NCBI RefSeq assembly: GCF_026210795.1
Contig: NC_089451.1
Span: 1-64,000, forward strand
DNA: 64,000 bases
Source: Rhizophagus irregularis
Taxonomy: Eukaryota > Glomeromycota > Glomeromycetes > Glomerales > Glomeraceae
Direction: 5' to 3'
In this document: in pieces, positions 36,640 to 49,229 of the stretch
How the letters are laid out: the number at the start of each line of letters is the position of its first letter
Position numbering within the stretch: position 1 is the stretch's first letter
Position numbers and translations under genes: made by a program
The notes under the pieces: model-generated
Told to the model about the DNA's origin: nothing
Seen by the model: the letters and a program-made list of their open reading frames with translations, nothing else
Database searches by the model: none

Positions 36640-37155
36640 CTATTTAAAATTCTGGTGCATTCTGAATACTTCCCCTTCATCGTTACTTTCGTATTCTTCA
36701 TCGTCCTCGCTCTCCTCACTTTCGTATGCTGCTTCTCTTTCATATCCTACTGGAATCGTTATTATCTCTCCCTGTTCTTCTATTCTTAAGGTATGATCTT
36801 CAAAATTTATTTTTGCATTATACAGCTTCCATATATCATTTCCCAAAATTAGATCCTCCTCTTCTGAATCGATTACTTCAACTTCTTTTAATATCTCTAA
36901 TTCATCTTTGTATCTTAAAATTATATTTGCCTTTCCTAATGCTGCTATCTTTTGTACATTTGCTATTGTACATCTAAATTTACTTTTTCCAAATATAGGT
37001 ATATTCAATCTTCTTCTTAATTTATCTGTTATCACACTTACTGCTGCTCCGGTATCTATTATTACATTCACTAATTGATCCTCGACTTCTAATTCTGTTC
37101 TCATTGCTGTAGTTCTCTTCTCTTCATTTTTCATAGTTCCCACCGAGTGTAGTCA
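36640..37155 (-). CDS. gypsy aspartic protease, gag readthrough product
   Basis: The retropepsin motif is VNVIIDTGAAVSVITDKL, with LILGNDIWKLY as the second conserved strand. The acidic tail is EEYESNDEGE. It is in the same frame as gag. The gag stop at 37155-37153 is UGA followed directly by CUA, the well-known leaky readthrough context in viruses, so a gag-protease fusion by stop readthrough is likely. A Met at 37143 could also start it. Confidence 0.88.
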
Positions 37156-40100
37156 ATTTTTCTCGTTCATACTTCTTGGTCTATATGTTCCTTCCCTCAA
37201 TTGCTTATGATACTTAGTATTCCCATTTACTAATTGTCCAAATGTTATATTCGCTCTACAATTTTTCACATCTCCTACAATGTCGTAAGGTGGTATTCCA
37301 TCAGTTAATCTCGGTCCATACTCTCTGGGTTTTGTTGGTCCTCCTGCTTCTCTCCATTTTTTTAGTCCTTCTGTTGGGTCGTAATAAGCTTGTCTTTTAT
37401 TGCTCCATTTCATTCCCTTTGGTCTTATCATTCTATCCCCATTTTGTTCAGTTTGTTCATGTATATAATTTGGTGCCGTTGTACCACTTGGTATTTCTCT
37501 ATCGTCCATTCTATTTCCTGCTTCTCTTAATTCTTCTTGTAAATTTCCCTCTTCATTATTATTTTTATATCCCGCTATTGGACTCGTCCTTCTTGATTGT
37601 CTTCTTCCTTTTACTGCGTCATCTTTTGCGTATAATTCATTATGATAATTTAATTCTCCATCTTCATAATCATCGTAATAGCCTTGTGTGTAATATATTT
37701 CGTTATATTGTGGTTCCTTGTATCCATATTCATCATAATAATATTCTTCTTGATCATCATATTCGTCTATCATATTTACTCTCGCATTCCTTCCTTCGGG
37801 ACAATTATTCTTATAATGCCCCACTCTATTACATCCGAAACACGTTGGTATCCTATTCTGATTTGGTTGATAACTATTCCTATTACCATTATTTAATCTC
37901 CTTCCCATATTTGGTCGATACCTATTCCCATTACCGTTATTTAATCTTCTCTCCATAATCGCTACTTGTCTTTCTAATTTACTAATTTTCGCCTTTTCTT
38001 TAAACATTTCAGCTAATTCGTCCTCATAATTTTCGTTCAATGGCTTTGCGAACATATTTTGTCTATTGTCATCTCTTCCAATGTCTATTTTCGTACTAAC
38101 TGGTACACCCATTGCTTTTCTCATAAATTCGTCTTTTGCACTTTCTTCTCTTACTGCTATTTCTATCGCCCCATTTAAGTTCCCTGGATTCTGTCTTCTA
38201 ACTTGATACCCTATTGTTGGTTCTAATCCTTCAATATAAGCATCTACTTGCAATTCATCCGCTAAGGCATGTCCTCTAGTTGCTATCCTTAATATTTGTC
38301 TAAATCTTCTTGTGTATTCCTCAATACTTTCATTTATTTCTTGTCGAATCTTTCTCAATTCCAGCATCTTCTTCCTTCTAACATCCTCTCTAGTAAATCT
38401 CCTTTTTATTCTATGCTTTAAATCATTATCATTATCTGCATCCACCCAATTTACTAAGTGACCTGCATTCGCTTCTTTCATTTCATTATACCATTGTGCT
38501 GCTGCCCCTCTTAAATGTGCTGCTGCGTATGCCGCTTGTCTTATGCCATTAGCTCCTGCTGCTTTTCCGACTGCTGTAAATGCTACCTCAAATTGTCTAA
38601 CCCAATCACTAACGTCTTCATCTTCTTTTCCATAAAAGAGTGGTATACTAATTGTTCCTCCTGCTTCATTCCCTGCATTTTCGATCCTTTCCATCAAACT
38701 TCCTCCTGCTCCTACTGCTGCGTTCAAAGTATTAGCTGGATAACCTATAGCATTCTCTAACAATCTTTTTACTTGATTCTCAGTTGCCATATTCAATGTA
38801 TTCTCTTGAAATAAATCTTGCAAATTGTAATCAGATAATTCACTTTCGTTGTCAGAATTTTTAATATTTAATGAACTATTCGTATCTGAGTTTTGACTTA
38901 AGTCAATATCTCCTCTATTTATAACATTTTCAGTTTCATCTTCAAACTCTTCTTCATTAAAATTTTCAATATTTTCATCCCATATTTCATCTGGACTTAA
39001 TATTTCTCCAGTTTTTTCTGAATCATCTGTATTATCTTCTTCTGATTCTTCATTATCACTCTTTTTACCACTTTCTTCACTATCTATTATTCCCGCTTGT
39101 TCTTTCAACAACTTATCTAACTTTTTCTTCAATTCTTTTTCCGACTCATTTTTATTTTCTTGAAAGATTTCAATGAATTCTTTATCTAAAATTTCTCCAT
39201 CTGTATATCCCATACTAGTTAATCTCAACAATTCTTCTTCAGTTATTATTGTTCCAATATCTTCAAAAATCTTCTGTAATCTTTTTACCCGATCATCAAT
39301 TTCATCGATATCTTCTTCTTCACAATCTTTGCATACCGTTCCCCCTAATCTAAACATATCATTCATCCATCTTATTTCGCATCTTTCGCACCAAGTTGTA
39401 TTCTCATTTAACCACTTATAAATCTCTTTTCTTAATTCTTTATCTTCCAAATCTATCATTCCCATATATTCTTCCACAAATTCTTTAGTTATTATTATTC
39501 GATTATTTACTCCGAAACTCTTCATTCTTTGAATTTCTGACACATCTATTTCATATCCCAGTTTTTCTAAATCATCTTTTAATTCTGCTAACTCATCTTG
39601 TTCATTTTTCCGCGTTTCTTTAATACATTCCCCGCATTCACTATCCGCTTTGTCCATCTCGAACCTTCTATTACCACATCTTTCACATATTACTGTTTCT
39701 TTTTCTAACCATTCTCTTATCTTCGATTCTTTTTCCCTTTCATCCATTTCCTCTATCTCTTGGATTTTATCTATAAACATTTTCGTTACCAATATATCCA
39801 TTTCTATCATCAACTTTATTCCTATCTTCCAAATGTACCTCAGTTGATCTTTATCCATAGAACTTGTCCTTCTTTCTAATTCACTAAATTTCCATGACTT
39901 GTCTCCTATTATTATCTCTAATTCTTCCTCAGAACTATTTTCCAATTCGTAACTTGCTGGACTATTTTCACTTTCTGAATCTTCTGGTTCTTTTGTAAAA
40001 CCCCTAGTATCTATAAATATCCTTATTATCTTTTGCACCATACTCTTGTGATATTCGTGAACGTTTTCTATATTTATGTTCTCATATTCTATACTGGACA

Positions 40101-40719
40101 TTAGTTCCTTTACTTTCTCCTCATTCATAGCTATTCCTTCTTCCTCATATAGTAATTCCCTAAATGTCTTTATTGCTCCCATCTTTACTCGTAATGGTCC
40201 AACTTCTTTTGATGTGATTCTATACCATTGCCAAAATTTCTCAAACCTTCTTTCAACATCCCAATCTTCCAAAATATATTTGTGTTCTATTAATTCAGGA
40301 TTTCCAATTAATCTATCAAATACTTCATTCCCCAGATTTCTTTCAATACAATCTCTTACAATTACTAATATAATTGTTCGTAATCCCTTTTCTTTTATTT
40401 TCGGCTGTATCCTATATCTTATTGATTCTGTTATTCTATCCATTATGTCTCTACATTTCCCTTTATGTATTGTATCTTCTCTTTCTGAATTATTCATACT
40501 TAATAAATCTAATACTCCCTTAATCGTTACATCATTATATATTATTATTGCGTCTTCAAATTTAAATAATGCGTCCCAAAATTTCTTGAATACTATTGGT
40601 TCATTTACTATTGGATAACATAATTCACAATTTAAACATTCGTCCAATTCTTCTGTTCCTAATTCGTGTTCCTCTTTATGTGTTCTATATTCGCTTTCCC
40701 ATTGATGGTACCATTCCAT
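37153..40719 (-). CDS. gypsy Gag with long N-terminal zinc-ribbon extension
   Basis: 1188 residues, much longer than ordinary Ty3/gypsy Gag (roughly 300-500). Residues from about 650 on hold the usual part: LRGAAAQWYNEMKEA, then RRKKMLELRKIRQEINESIE (retrotransposon gag domain), and a CCHC knuckle CFGCNRVGHYKNNC near residue 957, then Asp/Tyr-rich and Arg-rich stretches. Residues 1-640 are highly charged, with Cys pairs: CLNCELC near 35, CERCGNR...CGEC and CERCEIR...CKDC, which look like two zinc ribbons. An acidic DE-rich segment follows. The extension has no family I recognise. Confidence 0.88.
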   Translation of the reverse strand: MEWYHQWESEYRTHKEEHELGTEELDECLNCELCYPIVNEPIVFKKFWDALFKFEDAIIIYNDVTIKGVLDLLSMNNSEREDTIHKGKCRDIMDRITESIRYRIQPKIKEKGLRTIILVIVRDCIERNLGNEVFDRLIGNPELIEHKYILEDWDVERRFEKFWQWYRITSKEVGPLRVKMGAIKTFRELLYEEEGIAMNEEKVKELMSSIEYENINIENVHEYHKSMVQKIIRIFIDTRGFTKEPEDSESENSPASYELENSSEEELEIIIGDKSWKFSELERRTSSMDKDQLRYIWKIGIKLMIEMDILVTKMFIDKIQEIEEMDEREKESKIREWLEKETVICERCGNRRFEMDKADSECGECIKETRKNEQDELAELKDDLEKLGYEIDVSEIQRMKSFGVNNRIIITKEFVEEYMGMIDLEDKELRKEIYKWLNENTTWCERCEIRWMNDMFRLGGTVCKDCEEEDIDEIDDRVKRLQKIFEDIGTIITEEELLRLTSMGYTDGEILDKEFIEIFQENKNESEKELKKKLDKLLKEQAGIIDSEESGKKSDNEESEEDNTDDSEKTGEILSPDEIWDENIENFNEEEFEDETENVINRGDIDLSQNSDTNSSLNIKNSDNESELSDYNLQDLFQENTLNMATENQVKRLLENAIGYPANTLNAAVGAGGSLMERIENAGNEAGGTISIPLFYGKEDEDVSDWVRQFEVAFTAVGKAAGANGIRQAAYAAAHLRGAAAQWYNEMKEANAGHLVNWVDADNDNDLKHRIKRRFTREDVRRKKMLELRKIRQEINESIEEYTRRFRQILRIATRGHALADELQVDAYIEGLEPTIGYQVRRQNPGNLNGAIEIAVREESAKDEFMRKAMGVPVSTKIDIGRDDNRQNMFAKPLNENYEDELAEMFKEKAKISKLERQVAIMERRLNNGNGNRYRPNMGRRLNNGNRNSYQPNQNRIPTCFGCNRVGHYKNNCPEGRNARVNMIDEYDDQEEYYYDEYGYKEPQYNEIYYTQGYYDDYEDGELNYHNELYAKDDAVKGRRQSRRTSPIAGYKNNNEEGNLQEELREAGNRMDDREIPSGTTAPNYIHEQTEQNGDRMIRPKGMKWSNKRQAYYDPTEGLKKWREAGGPTKPREYGPRLTDGIPPYDIVGDVKNCRANITFGQLVNGNTKYHKQLREGTYRPRSMNEKN

Positions 40720-42305
40720 TGTATGCTTTAGTTAAATTGCTACGAATATCCATCCAGAATCTCAATCAGACTTCTCTCTCTATATATATATATTTCACTC
40801 TTATCACTTCTATTTTTAATCTTCTAAACATTCTTTTATCTTTAAATAGATTACTTCTTTCAATCTTTAGATTCCATCTTTCGGTTCTATATATTTACTA
40901 CGTCATATTTTACTATTAATTTTTGCTGCGCCTTAAAATTTCAAAAATTTTTCTAAGTCCACGATCTTCTCAGGCTGCGGAGGTTTTTACTGCGCCATAA
41001 AATTTATCTTTTATCACTGATATCCATAATTTCACATGTCACATCTTTTTGTCACCGTGATTCATAATTTCACTTGTCACATATCACAAACTCCAAAATT
41101 TTCATAACTTTTAAAGTTTGCGAATTTCCAATCTTTCTTATCGTCCACATAATTCCTTCTTACTAAATTCTATATTATATAAATTAATCTATAACTTGCA
41201 AAATGTCGTTCTTTTCAGATAAATGTCCTTCTTTTCAAATAAATGTTCTTTTTCAAATAAATATTCTTTTTCAAATAGATGTTCTTCTTTTAAATAAATG
41301 TTCTTCTTTTAAATAAATGTTCTTCTTTAAATAACTGTCCTTCTTTTCAGATTTTACTCTATTATTAAATACTGCACGTAATGTTCATTATACGGCTCGT
41401 TAATGTGTAAATATCCTTCTATTTTATCTTCTTTTAACGGAACATTGTAATGAGAGCGTGAACTAGGACACTACACCAGGAACCCTCATCTGAAATGTAG
41501 CCTAGGACCTGTAACAATACAACGTATCCGTCTTTTCCTTCTTCGTTGGCCGACTTGTTTCTCAACAGGTGAATCTAACCTTCCAAAATCCAGTTTCAAA
41601 AGTCATCAGCTATCCTCAAAACTCATCTAAACCAACTTTCTTAAATTGGTGGACCTATACTGGGCTTATCTCTATCTTTTTCCCTTCGGTCAAAGCATGA
41701 TAGTTTACAGGTTTGTCCCATTTTATCCATTCAACGTTTCTTGATAGTAGGTGTCTTTACAATCTTCATTCCCCGTCCCCAAAGCAATTCGCACGTTATT
41801 GAGCTGGGTATCCAGATTTGACGTAACCCATACGTTATAATCTTTAATATCGAAGAATAAAAATTTTCCAATCTAGAGCATTTATCCAAAATCCAAACTC
41901 AGAGGTAACCCATACCACACAGATGAACCCGGACAATACATTGGTGTTCTCCCATTATTAATCTTTATTCCAAAATTTATCTTTCACTTCCCCATCTCCT
42001 TATGAAATTTCTCAGGTACTTTATTCCCGAAAGAAATATTCTTGTGCTTTCTATCGATTAAATGATTACTTGCACAACTTCAAACTCCAATCTTTCACCT
42101 TTCCAAGTTTTTAACTCGTTAAATCCTTATTGATTTATTGGTTCCTTTTGAACTCGTTAAAACCTGAAATCTAAAAATAAATTCTAAAAATAAAATATTG
42201 ATTAATAATACCTATCAGTGACTTACTAACGAAATTAATTTTCATATTCATTATAATAATAATCATGTGATGATGATCATTTCCTTTCTCGGAGCATGCA
42301 CCATA
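40720..42305 (-). other. gypsy 5' leader with 20-bp tandem repeat
   Basis: 1.6 kb between 5' LTR and gag. It holds about seven tandem copies of an aaataaatgttcttctttt-type unit at 41205-41350. It starts with the candidate primer-binding site (42303-42290). No ORF is supported; a long leader would fit a packaging or internal-initiation role, but this is not shown. Confidence 0.6.
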
Positions 42306-43393
42306 TGAGATCCCCCAATTCCCTCTGTCATCAATTTACAGAGTTGCCACATCGAACGGGCATTCTCATGGTCGAACGAACGAACAAACGAACAAACGAA
42401 CAATTAAACGAACAAGCGATTAATCAACAATATAATTAACAAACAATACAATTAACGAACAATGTACAATAACATTCTTGGTTCACAACATAAATAGCGT
42501 TAGTAATATAAAACATTAAACGATATAAAATAAATTTTACTTCTCTAAATTTTTCCCAAATTATATCTACTTTTACCTTTAATTACAAACTTCGATAGCT
42601 CTCGCTACGAATCATTACTTTTCACAATGTATATTTAATTCTTCTTAAAATTTCCGTTTTTCAATTAAAATTAATTAAGCAAACATTAATTAAAGTTTAG
42701 GGCGAACCTATTACCTTTAATTAACATTAAACTTTACTAACAAATAATTAAAAAAATAAAACTTATATTTTTATTGAGTTCTGTGGATGAGAACTATGGA
42801 ATTACTTTGAATTCCGTTCTCTATATATACAATTTTTATACTACTTTCTATTCTATCTATATACTATCTTTTATGTTCTTTACATATTATCTTTGAACTA
42901 TCTTTCTAATATACTATCTATATTTTAAATACGCTATCTTTTAATATACTATCTTTTAATATGCTATCTTTTAATATGCTATCTTTTAATATATATATTA
43001 TCTTTTATAATATCTTTGTATTATCTTTTTATATTGTCTTTTATATTCTTTAATCTTTCCGACATTATTTTATATGTTCTTTCAATCCACTTTATATGTT
43101 TTGCTTATAATCTATCTTTTGTGGCTTATAATTATTCTTTCTTATCGTTCTTATTGTTAAAGATCGCTAAGCCGCAAATGATCGACTCTATTTATCCTAT
43201 TGGTTCCTTGTTAATCTTTCAATAAATATTACATCATGTAGATCATTACTCCTCCTAAATGTTTATCCTTTTTGGCTAATTATTTATCCATCCACGCCAA
43301 TTCACAATTAATTTGTTCGTTCTTAATATTTGGTAATTACATTTGGCGATTAAATTTTATCATATTTTCATGCTTGATATTCGGCCGTTTACA
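42306..43393 (-). repeat. gypsy 5' LTR (minus-strand element)
   Basis: 1088 bp, the same length as the other LTR and differing from it at about six positions, for example near 42390, 42410, 42428, 42568 and 43272. Confidence 0.95.
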
Positions 43394-43577
43394 ACGTGCT
43401 GAAATTTATTCCTTTCAACGATCTTTAGATAACAAATTCGATCACTTATCCAGTTCTATTGAAAGATTTATTAGCTCCATTTCTGGTGGCTCTTCCTCGG
43501 ACTTAGTCAATAAGACTTCGTCTGATTAATTTGTTATTCTCCCCCTTTCACCCCGTAGTTCTTATCATAGTGTAATA

Positions 43578-46500
43578 ATGATGGACAATAATATAGATTA
43601 TGATACTTTTGTGCGAAATCCCCCCAACCCCGTTGATTTTAGTGATATTTTTAATGATCCTATATCTGATACATTATTTTCTCCCTCTTCCTCTACTTCC
43701 CCCATCCCCAATTCTTTTAACATTTCTTCCTTTAATGTTAATAGTCTTAAAACTCCTGGTCAAAGTTCCTTTAAAATGGACCAAATTTCTTCCTTTTTTT
43801 CTCGTAATCACATCTCCTTTGGTGGCATTGTTGATACTCATTTATCACCCAAACAAATGAAATTTTTATCTAAGCGAGTTTGTGATTATACTTCTTTTCA
43901 TTCTGATTTGGATTCTACCAAACACGGCCGTTCCTCTGGTGGTGTTTCTTTGTTTATACATAGCTCTTTAGCTACGCATGTTCAATTTTATCAATCCCAT
44001 TCTTCTCAAATTCTTTCTGTAGACTTATTTTTTAAAGGCAATGTTAAATTGCGTATATTTGTCATCTATATCCCCCCTACAAATGATCTTGTTCTTCGTT
44101 ACGAAGTCATTGATCAATTAATTTCTCTTATTTCTCAAACTTCTTCACAAAATTTTCACTATGCTATTTGCGGTGATTTTAATATGAATCTGGAGAAATA
44201 TTACCCTATATTTTTGCACCAACCTCAGGTTGCTGCTAAACGTATTCACAAATTATTTCATTATTTGCTTTCTCATAATTATGAGGATTGCACCCCTCTT
44301 AATTTATCTGGTACTTTAGGTACTTGTCACCATTTGGACACTATTACCTGTATTGACTTTGTTTGGTCTTGTCCACTTCTTCGTCAATATATGTTAACAG
44401 CTTCCATTTTTGATGCTCATGATTTACACATTTCTGACCATAACCCTATTATTACATATTTTGATGTTTCATTATTATCAGATGCTATTAAATCTGCACG
44501 AGCTCGTCAACTTAGTCACAATACTCGACGTGTCTTTAAATATGATTCTATTTCTACTGAACGGTGGACTGTCTTTGCTGATGATTTGGATAAATTATGT
44601 CCAATTGATCCACTTATTTTTGATGCTTGGTCTCTCAATCAGAAGTGTGAATATCTTCATTCTAGGATTATCAAGGCTGCTAATTCCGCCTTACCCTCAG
44701 TTACTGTGGGCAACACCTATGTTCCAAAAAAGCCTAAAGACTTGGAAAGTTTATGCCAGTCTTATAGATTTTTGTCTAACGTGGCTAAAACTATCCGTTC
44801 CCTTCATAAGACCCCTACATCATATTCTATTCATCATGAAACCAAATGGTCTTCATATTATATACGTCTTAACAATCTTTTATCCCTTTATAAACAAACA
44901 TTTGTTACGCCTATTATCCTTCCTCCCCTTCTTCGAGATGCAAGAATTGATGATTTTGTTAATTTACTTCAAATGATAGAGAATATGACTCTGCTTTTGC
45001 GAAGCCTACTTTTGCTTAAAGAAAAAGAATTCCAAGCTTCCTCTATTCAGGCAAAAATTGATGCTCGGAATGATAACTTCACCAATGATATTTCCACTTT
45101 CATTGAGTCTGCTTTGTCACGAACCAGACGACGAATAGTTCTTGACCGTGTTTTTATTGATCATCCAACACACCCTACTTTATTAACTTCTCCAGATGCT
45201 ATTGATCAAAAAGTTATTGATCATTTTCAAAATTTTGTTCCAATTACTTCTACTCCTCCTTCTTCCATACAGGATTTGCCTGAACGATGGTCTAATGCTT
45301 ATACACCACTTGCTGATGTTTCTCCAGCTATTTTTGATTCACTAATAGATCCTTCTACCCTTGATGAATGGTACTCAACAATTTCATCCATGCCTAACGA
45401 TAAAGCCCCAGGTCCTTCTATGATCTCGTACGAGATGTTAAAACACCTAGGCCCTTCTGCTTCTACCTTGCTTTTCAACTTAATTTGTGCTTGTTTATCA
45501 GAAGCAAATATCCCTAATTTATGGAGACAAGCTACTGTTTTTCCTATTCCTAAACCGCATGAATGGAAATGCCAACTTAAAAATACACGTCCTATCACTT
45601 TACTGGAGGTGATTCGTAAGGCTTTGGTTAAACTTTTTTACAATCGTCTTGCTCCTTTGCTTGCCTCTCACCATGTTCTCCAAGGCGGTAATTTTGCAGG
45701 TTTACCTGGAGGGTCCTGCCGTGATCCTATTATTACTCTGGAATCCATCATCCATGATTCGGTAGTTACTAAACAACCCTTATGGATTCTTTCTCAAGAC
45801 ATTTCAAAAGCATTTGATTCTGTGGATTTATCTATGTTGCGTTTTGCTCTTCAACGTTTACGTTTGCCTCAAAATGCAATTCAATTCTTACTCTCTTTAT
45901 TTATGTCACGTTCTAATCGTGTCATTACTGCACATGGCCCTACTCCACCATATAGAGTTAGAATTGGAATAGACCAAGGTGAAGTTATCTCTCCGCTTTT
46001 ATGGGTTATTTATTTAGACCCTTTACTTACAACTCTCAGAAATGAGAAGAAATACCCTTATCGTTTGGTCTCTCCATTGGCTCCCTATACTGTTTCATCA
46101 AATTCTTGTTCTCCAGATGTTTTAGAAATTAATAATTTGGTGTTCATGGATGATTCTACTTTACTCTCTTCTTCTAAAGAAGGAATGGAACATATGTTGT
46201 CTATTACTGAAGAATTTTATTGTTTAAACAATACCTTAGCCAATCATAACAAATATGTTTTAGCCACTAATGCAGTCGCTGCTTCTCGAGATTTGTCTCC
46301 TATAGCCTTTAATTTGTCGATTTCATCGCTCAACTCCACGCCCAACATTATTGTTACTCCTATCCCTATGTCCTCATCTTTCCGGTTTTTAGGAGTTTGG
46401 TTTAATATTAACGGCTCTAGGAACTTTATCCGACAACAACTTAAACGAGAATGTAATTCTTTCTCTGCAATTCTTCGCCCTGCGAAACTAACTGTTCAAC

Positions 46501-49229
46501 AAGTGGTGTATCTTTATAATACTGTTTTGATTCTGAAATTGGACTATTGAATGCAAGTTACACATTTATCTGAGGCTGAATGCTCCACTATTACCTCTTC
46601 AGTTCATGCCTTAGTTAAACATAAAGCCAAATTATCACGCTCTGTTCCTAATGTGGTATTATATTTAACACATGCTTTGGGTTTAATCAATTTATTTTCA
46701 TTTCAACAACAAAGTCATTTTACTAATTTATTTTTGTTAGCAAATTCTTCTTCTGTTTTTATGAAATCATTATTTAATTATAGGTTGCGATTTATTCAAT
46801 TTTATTGTTTAATTCCTATTTCTCTCTTGATGGTTTTGGATTGGACTTGTTGGTCTTCTCTTATAATTTTTAAACAAAATTATATCGCTAATACTCTAGC
46901 TTCATTGCTCTCAACTCCCTTTCGCTTGTCACGCGCTAATCTATCATCTGTGCTTAATTTAACCTACCCCAATGGCCATACTCCTATTTATCAATGTCTT
47001 TCTTTAGATGTATTTAAAGCCAATTTAACAAGACTTCGAAAACGTGGCCTTTTCTACCTTTCGCAACTTTTGACACCTCAAGGAACACATTTGCTCTCTT
47101 GGTCTATCATATATGCTAATTCTGTTCAAAAGCGTGGTAATGCCCACCTTTCCATGTGGTACAAAAATCTCTCTACTAATGTCACGATTCCAGATAAACC
47201 TGGTTTATTAAGAGATCGATTCCTGACTGAACAACAACCTGTGAGCCTGATTGCAAAAGAACTTGCTCCTTGCATTCCTCCTTCTGGTTATAAGAAGAAT
47301 TGGATTGTTACGCTGAATGATAATGGCCTTCCCTTATTCGGCAAACAGATTCAGATCCAACCCAAACGCTCCACTTGTACTATTGTATATTGGACTTCAG
47401 ATTGTTTATCTCGTCTGAGCGATTTAATTACTCTACGACCTTGTCCTGGCTGCAACTTAAATATAAACAAATCTTCCTATTCAAAGAAATCAGTTGCTTC
47501 TGGTTCTGTTTCCTGCTCTTATTCGGCCTCTCTTCGTCAGTCATGGATCTTACCTATAAAGAAATCATCCATTTTGAATCACACATCCAGCTTGACTGCT
47601 ACGGTGTCGTGAGCGGAAATTATGGACTTTGTTACCGCATCTTGTAATCCGTTAGGTTGCTCGATGCTTGCTGTTGATATTCCCCATACCTCCTTTGATA
47701 TTATTGATGAGGCTTTGCCTACTCCACATTTACTTACGGCTGGCGATATTGCTGCTTCCTCATCGGTCGTGCTTTCTCTAGACTCTCAATATACCTTTTA
47801 CACTGATGGTTCTCTTATCAATTTAGAAACGTATGATGTTTCTATGGGATGGGGCTGGGTTCAAATTGTCAAGGATTCTGGCTTTCTCAACTCTATTGCC
47901 ACTTATAATAAGCGGGGTATTATTTGTGATTGGCCTTCCTCTTCTCGAGCCGAAGCTGCTGCTATTTATGCAGCTTTATCAGCTTCTCCTGCCAATTCTG
48001 TAGTTCACATTTATACAGATTCACAGTCTTCCATCGAGGGTTTGAAACATTGTTTCTTATCTGATTATTCAGATTCTCATCTTTATTATAAGACTACCAA
48101 TTTTGAACTTTGGGCCATCATCCAACAACTGATTGTGGATAAACAACTTTCAGTTTTACCTTTCAAGGTTAAAGCTCATTCTAATTTTTATTGGAATGAC
48201 TTCGCTGACTCTCTTGCCAATACTGCCCATACATCTGACAATGCTATTCTTATCTCCCGCCTCGATCTTGCCACGGTTCATGATTATATTATGACTTATG
48301 ATGACGTAGTCTGTGAATCCAACCCAAGACATCTGTTTAAACAATATCATCAGATGTTGTATATGAAAGATCTTTTAGCCCTTTCTCATTTCTGTTTCAT
48401 TTCTCTTTTAACAGATCCATCCCGATACGTGGTTGATTGGACTCTTACTTGGCATACGTTAATGTTCCAACCCAAATTTGATAATTCCTTCACTAAGGAA
48501 AATGTCTCTAGACATCATACGTTGAAATTTCAACTTTTTCTGGAAGACTTACCTACTTTGGAATCACTGAAAAGGACACGACCTGATTTATACGTAGAGA
48601 TTCTAACCTGTCGTTCTTGTGAAGACCACTTAGAAGATTTTATGCACTTATTTTTATGTAAAAAGCACCGCGTTAAATTACATCAAATTTTAACGTCATA
48701 TCTTCACCATCTTACCCAAAAAATTAAAGAAGCGGGTGATAATTACTCTTCTTCAATTAATAGAGTTACTTCCCTCCCTTGCTGGACTTTTTCGTCTAAC
48801 AACTGGTCTTCCTATAGTCTTGTCCGTGGCTGTTTGCCTACCGCCTTTCTGGAAGTTTTTGAAAACTTAGGTATTCCTCACCTCACTGCTATGAATGTGG
48901 TCGCCGCCATACATAACAATTTTATCAACAAATTCTGTAAACGAATTTGGAATCCACGTTCGTATGATAAAGGATTATGGGAACATACGATGAACATTTC
49001 TTCAAAACTTAAACAATCTTCAAGGCCTAAAGGTTTGCCCAAATCTTCTTATTTACCTTACTCGTTTTTACCACCTCCGACCCATATTGATTCACGTGAC
49101 TCCGGAACCGATTGGTTAAAAAATTCAATGCAATATGGATTATCTTGGTTTAATCACATTTCGGGTTTTATGGGTCGTCTAACGGTGCTACTTAATAACC
49201 GCTTTTGCAGGATGGAGTGTCAATTTTAA
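43578..49229 (+). pseudogene. LINE ORF2: EEP endonuclease, reverse transcriptase, RNase H; two TGA stops
   Basis: One frame of 1883 codons with only two in-frame stops, both TGA (46548-46550 and 47610-47612). The endonuclease has FNVNSLKTPG, CGDFNMN (about 197) and ISDHNPI (about 287). The reverse transcriptase has KAPGPSMISYEM, RPITLLEVIRKALVKL, SQDISKAFDSVD, GIDQGEVISPLLW and FMDDS (about 856; FADD in most LINEs). RNase H has YTDGS (about 1408), AEAAAIYAAL and YTDSQSSIEGL. The C-terminus has a CRSCEDHLEDFMHLFLC knuckle. The contexts LDY*MQ and TVS*AEI fit Arg (CGA) to TGA changes. Otherwise it is open, so inactivation is recent. Confidence 0.9.

Larger units (their letters stand above)
32072..43393 (-). 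mobile_element. Full-length Ty3/gypsy retrotransposon, 11.3 kb
   Basis: Two 1088-bp LTRs flank a minus-strand gag-UGA-protease / RT-RNaseH-kinase / integrase set. The 4-bp target duplication acgt lies at 32068-32071 and 43394-43397. I count about six differences between the LTRs, so the insertion is young. A candidate primer-binding site TGGTGCATGCTCC starts 2 nt inside the 5' LTR (42303 downward). A polypurine tract GCGAAGAGGGGGATAA abuts the 3' LTR (33175-33160). The gene order with integrase last is that of Ty3/gypsy. Confidence 0.95.
30049..43529 (+). pseudogene. LINE ORF1 (gag-like, RRM-type and zinc-knuckle), disrupted
   Basis: The start MPPKGSKKAGN at 30049 is followed by an in-frame TAA (about 30169), then the same frame continues from 30226. 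A one-base shift near 30475-30490 moves the frame to the one open at 30522-31487. That part has two RRM-like folds (AIQVTDIPFFIKKDDVIALF and neighbours) and a CHRYGKLGCAPTACP knuckle, then an Arg/Ser-rich tail. After a further stop the coiled-coil C-terminus resumes at 31698 and is cut at 32071 by the gypsy element. The end (RAEIYSFQRSLDNKF...TSSD) lies at 43398-43529. ORF1 proteins bind element RNA. Confidence 0.75.

Noticed and set aside
36640-36660. Slippery heptamer for -1 frameshifting between protease and reverse transcriptase
   Set aside because: The TTTTAAA-like stretch is not in the X XXY YYZ phase, and the target frame has a TAA there.
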